Origin: an uncultured Phascolarctobacterium sp. | Lineage (GTDB): Bacteria; Bacillota; Negativicutes; Acidaminococcales; Acidaminococcaceae | Length of the DNA: 13,957 nucleotides | NCBI GenBank assembly: GCA_945949475.1 | Contig: CAMFET010000010.1 | Coordinates: forward strand, 1 to 13,957 | Reading direction: 5' to 3' | Part shown: positions 7,787-13,957 of the stretch, one piece after another | How the letters are laid out: the number at the start of each line of letters is the position of its first letter | How positions within the stretch are numbered: position 1 is the stretch's first letter | Notes under the pieces: model-generated | Seen by the model: the letters and a program-made list of their open reading frames with translations, nothing else | Told to the model about the DNA's origin: nothing | Databases searched by the model: none | Program-made: the position numbers and the translations under genes

Positions 7787-7816
7787 GGACTTAGTTCGCA
7801 GCTGTGGACTAAGTCC
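7787..7816 (+). promoter_or_regulatory. Leader hairpin upstream of larB
   Basis: GGACTTAGT (7787-7795) is perfectly complementary to ACTAAGTCC (7808-7816), giving a 9-bp stem with a 12-base loop; two G-T pairs could extend it outward. It is followed by TTGCTATAG rather than a T-run, so it is a poor terminator. It ends 9 bases before the larB AAGGAGG site. Possible roles are an operator, an RNA stability element or a translational control hairpin; none can be chosen from sequence. It does not look like a NiCo riboswitch. Confidence 0.5.
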
Positions 7817-7839
7817 TTGCTATAGAAGGAGGAAGGACA

Positions 7840-8601
7840 GTGGACTCTAAGACTGTGCTTGAGGCTGTGCAAAATGGCAGCATGTCCATTGAGGAAGCGG
7901 AGCGTTATTTTAATCGCAAGGCTTACGAGGATATGGGCTATGCTAAGCTAGATACTTATAGAGAGCTTCGCTCCGGCTTTCCGGAGGTTATATATTGTCC
8001 TAATAAGCCTGCCGCGTATTTGCAAGCGATTTATGTGCGCTTACTAGCGGAGCAGGGCGAGGTTTTTGGTACGAGAGCGACGCCGGCACAGGCGGAGCTG
8101 GTGCGCCAGGTGGTGCCAGAGATTGTCTATTCGCCGCTAGCGAAAACGCTGAAGCTTGAAAAGCCAAATAAACAGCGCGAGGGCTTGATCGCCGTATGTA
8201 CTGCGGGTACGGCCGATGTACCTGTGGCCGAGGAGGCGGCGCAGACAGCGGAGTTTTTTGGCGCGCAGGTGGAGCGGCACTATGATGTGGGCGTGAGCGG
8301 TCTGCATCGTTTGGTAGCGAAGATGGAGGCGCTGCAGCAGGCAAATTGCATTGTGGCAGTGGCTGGTATGGAGGGTGCACTGGCGAGTGTTATTGGTGGC
8401 TTAGTGCGTAATCCGGTGATTGCGGTACCGACGAGCGTGGGCTATGGGGCAAGCTTCCATGGGGTGGCAGCCCTTTTAACAATGATTAATTCCTGTGCTA
8501 ATTGTGTATCAGTAGTCAATATTGATAATGGCTATGGCGCTGGTTATATTGCAACCCAGATTAATCGCCTTGCGGTGAGAGGGAATAGAATCAGCGATTG
8601 A
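7840..8601 (+). CDS. larB: Nickel pincer cofactor biosynthesis protein LarB
   Basis: LarB carboxylates the pyridine ring of NaAD and cleaves off AMP, giving pyridinium-3,5-dicarboxylate mononucleotide, the first step to the nickel-pincer nucleotide used by lactate racemase (LarA) and its relatives. The chain is 253 residues, the family norm. The N-terminal part carries the family segment L-R-x-G-F-P-E-V (about 43-50). From about 115 there is a PurE/AIR-carboxylase-like domain with T-A-G-T-A-D (121-126), V-G-V-S-G-L-H-R (150-157), A-G-M-E-G-A-L (175-181) and N-I-D-N-G-Y-G-A-G (227-235). Cys219 in N-S-C-A is probably the family's reactive cysteine; a second Cys222 is nearby. The start is GTG at 7840, with AAGGAGG at 7826-7832 placed 7 bases before it. 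larC follows after 88 bases. Confidence 0.95.
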   Translation: MDSKTVLEAVQNGSMSIEEAERYFNRKAYEDMGYAKLDTYRELRSGFPEVIYCPNKPAAYLQAIYVRLLAEQGEVFGTRATPAQAELVRQVVPEIVYSPLAKTLKLEKPNKQREGLIAVCTAGTADVPVAEEAAQTAEFFGAQVERHYDVGVSGLHRLVAKMEALQQANCIVAVAGMEGALASVIGGLVRNPVIAVPTSVGYGASFHGVAALLTMINSCANCVSVVNIDNGYGAGYIATQINRLAVRGNRISD

Positions 8602-8672
8602 GTAATTAGCTAATCAGTAAGCAATTATCGCTATTTTTCGATAGATATAAATCAATATGTTATTTAACGATC

Positions 8673-8681
8673 AAGGGAGGG
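8673..8681 (+). promoter_or_regulatory. Ribosome binding site deciding the larC start
   Basis: AAGGGAGGG lies 8 bases before the ATG at 8690. The frame is open back to an ATG at 8657, but that start would translate the ribosome site. Family members begin right at the first beta strand, as the 8690 start does. Confidence 0.85.
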
Positions 8682-8689
8682 TACATATC

Positions 8690-10501
8690 ATGAGATCTTT
8701 ATTTCTAGAATGTAACGCTGGTATTAGCGGCGATATGTTGGTTGCAGCCATGCTGGATTTGGGTGCGGACCGCGAAGCTTTGGACGAGGCTCTGCAAAGT
8801 ATTCCAGACAAGGGCTTTACCTATAAAATCAGTCGTGTGGATAAGGATGGCTTGGATTGCTGTAGCTTTGATGTGATCTTAGATGGTGAACACGAAAATC
8901 ATGACCATGATATGGAATATTTGCATGGTGATCTACACGAGGATGATGAGCATTTTCACGAGCATAAATTGCCAAGCCATATGCCGGAAAATGAGCATTT
9001 ATTGGACCATGGCAACGAAAGTGCTTATCATGACGGCTATTATAGCGAGCATGATTATATGCATGAGCATGAGGTACAGCCTGGTCATGAATTTTTGCAA
9101 GCACATCAGCCACATATTTTGAGCAATCATGAGTACCAGTCTGAAGAGAATAATGATATTGTACACGAGCATCACCATGAGCATCGCACTCTTAAGGATG
9201 TGATGGAGATTATCAATCAGGTGAATATGACTAAAAGAGCAAGAAAAATTGCCCTGAAAATTTTTGATATTTTGGCCGAGGCCGAGGCTGCTGCTCATGG
9301 TGTTTCCAAGGAAAAGGTGCATTTCCACGAGGTGGGTGCACTGGATTCTATTGTGGATGTTATTGCCATTGCTGTATGCTTTGATAACTTAAGGCTGAAA
9401 GAGATTCTTACTGTTGAAGTACGTGAGGGCCAGGGCACAATTCGCTGCCAACACGGCATTTTGCCCATTCCCGTGCCTGCAACTGCCTATATTCTTAAAA
9501 AGTATAAAATTCCTCGTGTGATTATGCCTGTGGAGGGCGAATTTGTGACTCCAACCGGTGCTGCGGCAGTAGCTGCACTGCGTGTGGCTAGACTGCCTGG
9601 TGCATTTAGCCTTCTCGAATATGGTCATGGTGCTGGTAAACGTAATTATAAATTCCCTAGCGTTTTGCGTGCTAGCATTCTTTTGGAACGGACTGCAGAT
9701 GTAAAGAAGCAAGATAAGAAAATTGCAAAGGCGTTGCTGGAGAATGAAGAGGTGCTGGAGAGAAAAATCGATAAATTGCCGGATATGATTGCTATTTACA
9801 AGGGTGAAAGTAAATATAATACTGTTTTTGAGGCAGAGGCTGCTGAGCACCCTGATTATAAGGAAAGAACTCCTGAGGAGGTAGAGGCCGATATGAAAGA
9901 ACATTTGAAGAGATCCAGAGCCGTTGCCGAGGATGTTTTAGAGGAAGAGATGCAGGAGCTTGATGATAAGATTCTTGATATTATGAGTGAACAAAGTGAC
10001 GAAGATCCTTTCATAAAGGGTCTGTCAAAACTTATGTCTAATAAATTTGGCTATGGTGATGATGCACCTAACAGTGAGACAGTTTATAAGCTGGAGACTA
10101 ATCTGGATGATATTACCGGTGAAAAGCTGGGCTATGTGATGGATTTGCTTTTGCAGGCCGGTGCTCTTGATGTGTGCTATCTTCCCATTTACATGAAGAA
10201 GAATCGCCCTGCTTACCAATTACAAGTGCTATGCCGTCTTACTCAGGTTGCAGCTATGGAGACAATTATTTATTCTGAGACTACTACTTTGGGGATTCGA
10301 CGCTACTTGCTGGAGCGCAGCTATTTGGAGCGCCACGAGGAGGAGGTTAATACCATGTATGGGCCCATTAAGGTGAAGGTGTGTGCTACGCCTGCCGGTG
10401 AGCGCTATGCGGTAGAATATGAAAGTGCTGCTGCAGCTGCCAAAAAGCATAATGTGCCCCTGCAGGAGGTATATCACGAGGTGGATGCCAATTTCACCTA
10501 A
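8690..10501 (+). CDS. larC: Nickel insertion protein LarC, with His-rich and charged inserts
   Basis: LarC is the CTP-dependent nickel insertase (cyclometallase) that places Ni into the sulfur-loaded pincer nucleotide. This chain has 603 residues, while family members are usually about 400-430. The N-terminal half opens with C-N-A-G-I-S-G-D-M-L (8-17), has H-F-H-E-V-G-A-L-D-S (211-220) and P-V-P-A-T (261-265). The C-terminal half (about 466-600) has L-E-T-N-L-D-D-I-T-G-E (468-478), Y-M-K-K-N-R-P (501-507) and E-T-T-T-L-G-I-R (530-537). Two inserts explain the length: residues 68-165 hold 24 histidines among Asp/Glu, a likely nickel store, and about 334-463 is a Lys/Glu-rich, probably helical linker. 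In Lactiplantibacillus the two halves are joined by programmed frameshifting; here they form one continuous frame. The stop codon overlaps or nearly touches the next gene. Confidence 0.95.
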   Translation: MRSLFLECNAGISGDMLVAAMLDLGADREALDEALQSIPDKGFTYKISRVDKDGLDCCSFDVILDGEHENHDHDMEYLHGDLHEDDEHFHEHKLPSHMPENEHLLDHGNESAYHDGYYSEHDYMHEHEVQPGHEFLQAHQPHILSNHEYQSEENNDIVHEHHHEHRTLKDVMEIINQVNMTKRARKIALKIFDILAEAEAAAHGVSKEKVHFHEVGALDSIVDVIAIAVCFDNLRLKEILTVEVREGQGTIRCQHGILPIPVPATAYILKKYKIPRVIMPVEGEFVTPTGAAAVAALRVARLPGAFSLLEYGHGAGKRNYKFPSVLRASILLERTADVKKQDKKIAKALLENEEVLERKIDKLPDMIAIYKGESKYNTVFEAEAAEHPDYKERTPEEVEADMKEHLKRSRAVAEDVLEEEMQELDDKILDIMSEQSDEDPFIKGLSKLMSNKFGYGDDAPNSETVYKLETNLDDITGEKLGYVMDLLLQAGALDVCYLPIYMKKNRPAYQLQVLCRLTQVAAMETIIYSETTTLGIRRYLLERSYLERHEEEVNTMYGPIKVKVCATPAGERYAVEYESAAAAAKKHNVPLQEVYHEVDANFT

Positions 10502-10502
10502 T

Positions 10503-10506
10503 GGAG
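10503..10506 (+). promoter_or_regulatory. Ribosome binding site choosing between two starts
   Basis: GGAG lies 6 bases before the ATG at 10513. The alternative ATG at 10501, which overlaps the larC TAA as TAATG, has its nearest purine-rich site about 16 bases away. The 10513 start is therefore preferred, although reinitiation at 10501 is possible. Confidence 0.6.
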
Positions 10507-10512
10507 AAAACG

Positions 10513-12060
10513 ATGGATAATATTTTTGACTATGTTGCGGACTTCTATGCCCAGGATGAGGAATGGAATACGGTGCTGCAGCAAAGCTATGTGGAAAACT
10601 TTTTGCGTACCAAGCTTTGGCAGGGTGCTAGTGAAGAGGAGCTGTTTAAGGACTGGGAGCATATCACAGTGCTGTGTATTTTTCTAGGCAATTCCGATAA
10701 CTATTTGGGGGATATGACTAGGGAGAGCTTTATCGACTGTGTGGCCTGGTGTGCTCGCAATGTGTCGGACTTTTTCATCACACCGGAGCAGGTGGCTTCC
10801 TTTTTGGATACCATGACGCAGCTTTATGCACATTTGAAAAAGAAAAGGATTATTTCCAGCTGCACTGCTCCTGCCGAGGCCAAGGCTAAGCTTTTGGTGA
10901 ATGGCCAAGTGCAGATGATTGATAAAGAGGGACATTTTTACCCTCGCTTTGAGAGGTATAATGTTTATTCCACACCCGATTTACCAGCCAAGGTCTTTTT
11001 AAATATTGGTGAACGCTTAGATAATTTGCTGCAAGCCTTGCGCACCTTCTTTGATGATAAAAAGTATAAAAAGGACATTGAAAGAGCAACATTTTTATAT
11101 GCAGGAATTTTGATGACGGGCATTGTACAGGAAAAGCCAGGTAGTGAGGAATATGCCCAATGCTTTTGGGATTATTTCCTCTTTGATTATCGCATGATTG
11201 CCAATGATAAGAGCCCCCTGCAGCATTTTTATGATAGCGTTTCAGAAATCGGCTTTAGCCAAAATGGCAAGGTGAGCCGTGATGTGCTGCTGGAGCTTTT
11301 GAAGGCAGAATTGGTCTTTTTTAATGTTACTGGACTTACCGAGGAGGGCCTTTATAGCTGCATTAATATCTTCACCGGGGAGGATTATCTGTTGATGCTT
11401 CCCTTTGATGATGAAGTCAATACAGAGAATATGGTGTTTATGGGTCATGTTTTTTATAACAAGACCATGGTTATGAACTGCCTTAGAGGACTGCAAATTC
11501 CTAAAACCTCCTTTAAACGCTTTTTGAAGGTAGTAAAACAGGCTAAGGACTGGGCAGCAATACGCACGGGTGGCGAGCTCTCCTGGAAGGAGTTTATTAG
11601 TCGTTATCCCATGTTTATCCGCCATATCTCCCTCATATATTCTGCTTATGTCAAGATGGATGGCTTTGATTTTGAAACCTGCCATAATAATTATCAACCA
11701 GCACCCATGCTTGAGGATGCTGTGAGTGAGGAAATATGGTATTCCATGCGTCCCTATGCCTTTAGTGCCTATGATATTGAGCTGGCCCAGCAGCTATGGA
11801 GCGATTATGTGGCTATAAGTAAGAAGGATGTGGCAGCAATTCGTAGGCCGGAGATTTGGGCTGCGGGTGTTATTAACTGCTTTGTGCGCGCTAATGGTGT
11901 GTATAATTACAAGCCGGAGCATATTTCCACGATGTGCAACGGTGTGCCCATGAGTACAATTACGAGAACTACTAACGAGATAGAAAATAATCTTTTACTT
12001 GAGCCACATGACCCTCGTTATATCAATGAAGAGGGCTTGTTGATGATGCTGCTGATGTAG
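10513..12060 (+). CDS. Uncharacterised protein with a DUF6398-like C terminus
   Basis: This is a 515-residue (519 if the 10501 ATG is used) soluble, mostly helical, acidic-and-aromatic protein without signal peptide or membrane segment. The last 90 residues, with R-R-P-E-I-W-A-A-G-V-I-N, then an N-G-V-Y-N-Y segment and a helix-turn-helix-like stretch ending in N-L-L-L-E-P-H-D-P-R-Y-I, resemble the DUF6398 domain as I remember it. That domain often sits with SEC-C or pRiA4b ORF-3-type domains. The first 420 residues I do not recognise; there is no catalytic motif or SEC-C zinc motif. It starts within 12 bases of the larC stop and is followed after 16 bases by the zinc-ribbon gene, so it is very probably co-transcribed with larC. 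That placement alone does not show a role in nickel cofactor synthesis. The C-terminal fold suggests nucleic-acid binding, with low certainty. Confidence 0.85.
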   Translation: MDNIFDYVADFYAQDEEWNTVLQQSYVENFLRTKLWQGASEEELFKDWEHITVLCIFLGNSDNYLGDMTRESFIDCVAWCARNVSDFFITPEQVASFLDTMTQLYAHLKKKRIISSCTAPAEAKAKLLVNGQVQMIDKEGHFYPRFERYNVYSTPDLPAKVFLNIGERLDNLLQALRTFFDDKKYKKDIERATFLYAGILMTGIVQEKPGSEEYAQCFWDYFLFDYRMIANDKSPLQHFYDSVSEIGFSQNGKVSRDVLLELLKAELVFFNVTGLTEEGLYSCINIFTGEDYLLMLPFDDEVNTENMVFMGHVFYNKTMVMNCLRGLQIPKTSFKRFLKVVKQAKDWAAIRTGGELSWKEFISRYPMFIRHISLIYSAYVKMDGFDFETCHNNYQPAPMLEDAVSEEIWYSMRPYAFSAYDIELAQQLWSDYVAISKKDVAAIRRPEIWAAGVINCFVRANGVYNYKPEHISTMCNGVPMSTITRTTNEIENNLLLEPHDPRYINEEGLLMMLLM

Positions 12061-12076
12061 CAGAAGGAGATTACCA

Positions 12077-12493
12077 ATGAAATGTGGATTTTGTGGCCGT
12101 GAGGTGGCTAAGGGTGCTTTAGAATGTCCTTATTGCCATTATCGCTTTGAAGTGGATGCCCAGGTGTTGACTCCTAATGAGCGCGATGCCTTTGATGGTG
12201 TGACCATTGAAGAGGATGGTAGTATAGTAGATAATAAAAATGTTACTGCTGGTGACCAGGGCTATGGCCGGGATAATGCGCAGGGCCAGGGTAGGGGCTA
12301 TCATAATGGCGGCTATAGCCAGCAGCAGGCCCCTGGGATTAAGGTGCATACCTTTGGCTGTGGCAGTAGTATTTTGATGACGCTGCTCATCCTTGGTGGT
12401 ATTTTGGCTTTGTTTTTCTTTTTGCTGCCAACCTTTATTGTTTTCGCTGCCATTGGCGCTGTGGTAGTGTTTATTTTAAGGTTATTTATGTGA
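12077..12493 (+). CDS. Small zinc-ribbon membrane protein
   Basis: This is a 138-residue protein of unknown function. The N terminus is a zinc ribbon of two C-x-x-C knuckles (Cys3/Cys6 and Cys17/Cys20, M-K-C-G-F-C and C-P-Y-C-H-Y). A polar linker (about 25-90) ends in a Gly/Gln/Tyr-rich stretch (60-86). The C-terminal 40 residues (about 98-136) are strongly hydrophobic, enough for one long or two short membrane helices. It has no signal peptide, so the ribbon is probably cytoplasmic. AAGGAG at 12064-12069 sits 7 bases before the ATG. It follows the DUF6398-like gene by 16 bases and ends the lar-linked gene string. Zinc-ribbon plus membrane-helix proteins of this kind are common in Bacillota and rarely characterised. 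Confidence 0.85.
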   Translation: MKCGFCGREVAKGALECPYCHYRFEVDAQVLTPNERDAFDGVTIEEDGSIVDNKNVTAGDQGYGRDNAQGQGRGYHNGGYSQQQAPGIKVHTFGCGSSILMTLLILGGILALFFFLLPTFIVFAAIGAVVVFILRLFM

Positions 12494-12496
12494 TGT

Positions 12497-12549
12497 AAAT
12501 TCCTTAGTCAGCTTTCTTAAAAAAGAGTGGTGGAGGAATTTTAAAATTT
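12497..12549 (+). terminator. Possible weak terminator or inverted repeat before pnp
   Basis: AAATTCCT (12497-12504) is complementary to AGGAATTT (12534-12541) across a 29-base loop, and the second arm runs into the 12-base palindrome AATTTTAAAATT (12537-12548). The stem is AT-rich and the T-run is short and broken, so termination would be inefficient. It sits just after the zinc-ribbon stop codon and before the pnp promoter, which is where a terminator is expected. Confidence 0.3.
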
Positions 12550-12569
12550 ACAAAAAAACACTAGCAGAA

Positions 12570-12597
12570 TTGGCAAAAATCGTGTAGAATATATACT
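12570..12597 (+). promoter_or_regulatory. Predicted SigA-type promoter of pnp
   Basis: TTGGCA (12570-12575, five of six consensus matches) is followed after 16 bases by TATACT (12592-12597, five of six). The start would be near 12604, leaving a leader of about 36 bases that contains the GAGGAGG site at 12623-12629. Only a trivial 4-bp hairpin (12603-12613) fits in the leader. There is therefore no sign of the long RNase III-cleaved stem that controls pnp in E. coli. Confidence 0.7.
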
Positions 12598-12639
12598 TGA
12601 TGCACAATGTGTGAAAATAAAAGAGGAGGCATAAAGAAT

Positions 12640-13957
12640 ATGCATAGTTACAGCATGGACCTTGGCGGTAGAACTCTTACCATTGAAGCCGGCAAGATCG
12701 CAAAACAAGCTAATGGCGCTGTATTAGTACGCTATGGTGATACCGCCGTAGTAGTTGCCGTTACCGGCACCAAAACCCCTCGTGAGGGTGTTGACTTTTT
12801 CCCTTTGACTGTTGATTTTGAAGAAAAGATGTACGCTGTGGGTAAGATCCCCGGTGGTTTTATTAAACGTGAAGGTCGTCCCAGCGAGCAGGCTATTTTG
12901 ACCAGCCGCCTGATTGACCGTCCTATTCGCCCCATGTTCCCCGAGGGCTATCACAACGATGTACAAATCGTTGCTACCGCTGTTTCCGTTGACCCCGACA
13001 ATGCTCCCGATATGCCGGCTATGGTCGGTGCATCCTGCGCACTGTCTATTTCTGATATTCCCTTTGACGGTCCTATCGCCGGTGTGCGTGTAGGCCTGAT
13101 TAATGGCGAATTCATCATCAACCCGACTGTTGCTCAAGCAGCAGTTTCTGAGCTGAATTTGGCTGTAGCTGGTACCAAGGACGCTATTTTGATGGTTGAA
13201 GCTGGTGCTAAGGAAGTATCCGAAGAAACCATGCTGGACGCTATTTGGTTTGGCCATGGCGTAATTAAGCAATTGGTTGAATTCCAAGAAAAAATCGTTG
13301 CTGAAATCGGCAAGACCAAGATGGAAGTACCTGTGTACATTCCTCCTGCTGAATTGGTAACTGAAATTGAAGAATATGGTGCTCAAAAGCTGAAGGACGC
13401 CCTGATGGACGCTAACAAGCTGGAGCGCGAAGAGAATGTAGCTAAGGTTAAAGCAGAAATCGCTGAAGTATTCCTGGAGAAATATCCTGATAATGCTAAG
13501 GACGTTGCTTACATCACCCAAAAGCTGGTTAAGAAAATCGTTCGTCGTACCATTTCCGTGGACAAGATTCGTCCGGATGGTCGTCAATTGGACGAGGTTC
13601 GTCCTGTATCCTGCGAGGTAGGTCTGCTGGCTCGTCCGCATGGCAGCTCCTTGTTCACTCGTGGTCAAACCCAAATCCTGAATGTTTTGGCTTTGGCTCC
13701 CCTGCGTGAAGCACAGATTCTGGATGGCCTTGGTGCAGAAGAAACCAAGCGTTACATCCACCACTATAATTTCCCGCCTTATTCCGTAGGCGAAACCAAG
13801 CCGCTGCGCAGCCCTGGCCGTCGCGAGATCGGTCACGGTGCATTGGCTGAGCGTGCTTTGAAGCCCGTAATTCCCTCTGAGGAAGAATTCCCCTATGCAA
13901 TTCGTCTGGTATCCGAGGTTCTGGAATCCAACGGTTCCTCCTCCATGGGCTCTGTTT
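12640..13957 (+). CDS. pnp: Polynucleotide phosphorylase (5' part, cut by window end)
   Basis: PNPase degrades RNA 3' to 5' using phosphate, releasing nucleoside diphosphates; it works as a cytosolic trimer and often in the RNA degradosome. The first 439 codons are present of a protein usually near 700 residues. Residues 1 to about 140 are the first RNase PH-like core, with F-F-P-L-T-V-D-F-E, G-K-I-P-G-G-F-I-K-R-E-G-R and R-L-I-D-R-P-I-R-P. An alpha-helical linker domain follows. The second core begins near 311 with R-P-D-G-R, then F-T-R-G-Q-T-Q, and the window stops at S-S-S-M-G-S-V (433-439). The catalytic aspartates and the KH and S1 domains lie beyond the edge. ATG 12640 has GAGGAGG 10 bases upstream. 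It has its own promoter, separate from the lar-linked genes. Confidence 0.97.
   Translation, partial: MHSYSMDLGGRTLTIEAGKIAKQANGAVLVRYGDTAVVVAVTGTKTPREGVDFFPLTVDFEEKMYAVGKIPGGFIKREGRPSEQAILTSRLIDRPIRPMFPEGYHNDVQIVATAVSVDPDNAPDMPAMVGASCALSISDIPFDGPIAGVRVGLINGEFIINPTVAQAAVSELNLAVAGTKDAILMVEAGAKEVSEETMLDAIWFGHGVIKQLVEFQEKIVAEIGKTKMEVPVYIPPAELVTEIEEYGAQKLKDALMDANKLEREENVAKVKAEIAEVFLEKYPDNAKDVAYITQKLVKKIVRRTISVDKIRPDGRQLDEVRPVSCEVGLLARPHGSSLFTRGQTQILNVLALAPLREAQILDGLGAEETKRYIHHYNFPPYSVGETKPLRSPGRREIGHGALAERALKPVIPSEEEFPYAIRLVSEVLESNGSSSMGSV

Noticed and set aside
7730..7839. NiCo riboswitch or NikR operator before larB
   Set aside because: No four-way-junction NiCo pattern and no GTATGA-N16-TCATAC palindrome is visible; only one simple hairpin is present.
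8605..8614. Palindrome ATTAGCTAAT between larB and larC
   Set aside because: It is short and AT-rich in an AT-rich gap; such palindromes are expected by chance and it is not repeated elsewhere in the window.
8883..9122. Overlapping frames in the His-rich part of larC
   Set aside because: The repetitive CAT/CAC/GAT/GAG codons keep several frames open by composition; only the LarC frame joins conserved blocks on both sides.
9389..9904. 171-codon minus-strand open frame
   Set aside because: It is antisense to conserved LarC sequence, with no ribosome site and no family resemblance.
12724..13836. 370-codon minus-strand open frame
   Set aside because: It is antisense to pnp, whose plus-strand protein is unmistakable. 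The frame is a by-product of pnp codon use and its translation is a low-complexity, family-less sequence.

Overview
The window looks like an ordinary chromosomal segment of a low-to-mid GC Gram-positive-lineage bacterium (Bacillota). The Negativicutes (Acidaminococcaceae or Veillonellaceae-like) are my best guess. The reasons are strong AAGGAGG-type ribosome sites, SigA-like promoters, the nickel-pincer lar genes, and sensor proteins with a SnoaL/NTF2-like plus PAS layout. The taxonomic guess is an inference from protein feel, not from a search. No mobile element, CRISPR array, rRNA or tRNA is visible.

Left part (about 30 to 5540, all minus strand): a tightly packed four-gene operon read from right to left. 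It begins with glutamine-dependent NAD+ synthetase (nadE, GTG start) and continues into three regulatory genes: a SnoaL-like/PAS/GAF-like sensor protein, an OmpR-type winged-helix regulator with a degenerate receiver, and a second SnoaL-like/PAS/GAF-like protein paralogous to the first. The three internal junctions overlap by 8, 4 and 8 bases, and all three downstream genes start with the same octamer ATGACTAA. A strong bidirectional hairpin terminator at 31-75 closes the unit. No histidine kinase is present and the receiver lacks its phospho-acceptor, so this may be a kinase-independent signalling module tied to NAD synthesis. It is the least conventional part of the window.

Centre (5541 to 7729, plus strand): a divergent promoter region in which the two predicted -10 boxes share one small palindrome. 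Then come ybaK (Cys-tRNA(Pro) deacylase family) and thrC (threonine synthase, class with the long N-terminal domain).

Right part (7787 to 12493, plus strand): larB and larC for nickel-pincer nucleotide cofactor synthesis, then a DUF6398-like protein of unknown function and a small zinc-ribbon membrane protein. LarB uses nicotinic acid adenine dinucleotide (NaAD), which is also the NadE substrate, so both branches of NaAD use are encoded within 3 kb. LarC is a single 603-residue chain with a 98-residue stretch holding 24 histidines and a long charged insert between its two conserved halves. LarA and LarE are not in the window.

Right edge (12570 to the end): a good SigA promoter and the first 439 codons of pnp (polynucleotide phosphorylase), cut by the window end. 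No gene-free stretch exceeds 150 bases.
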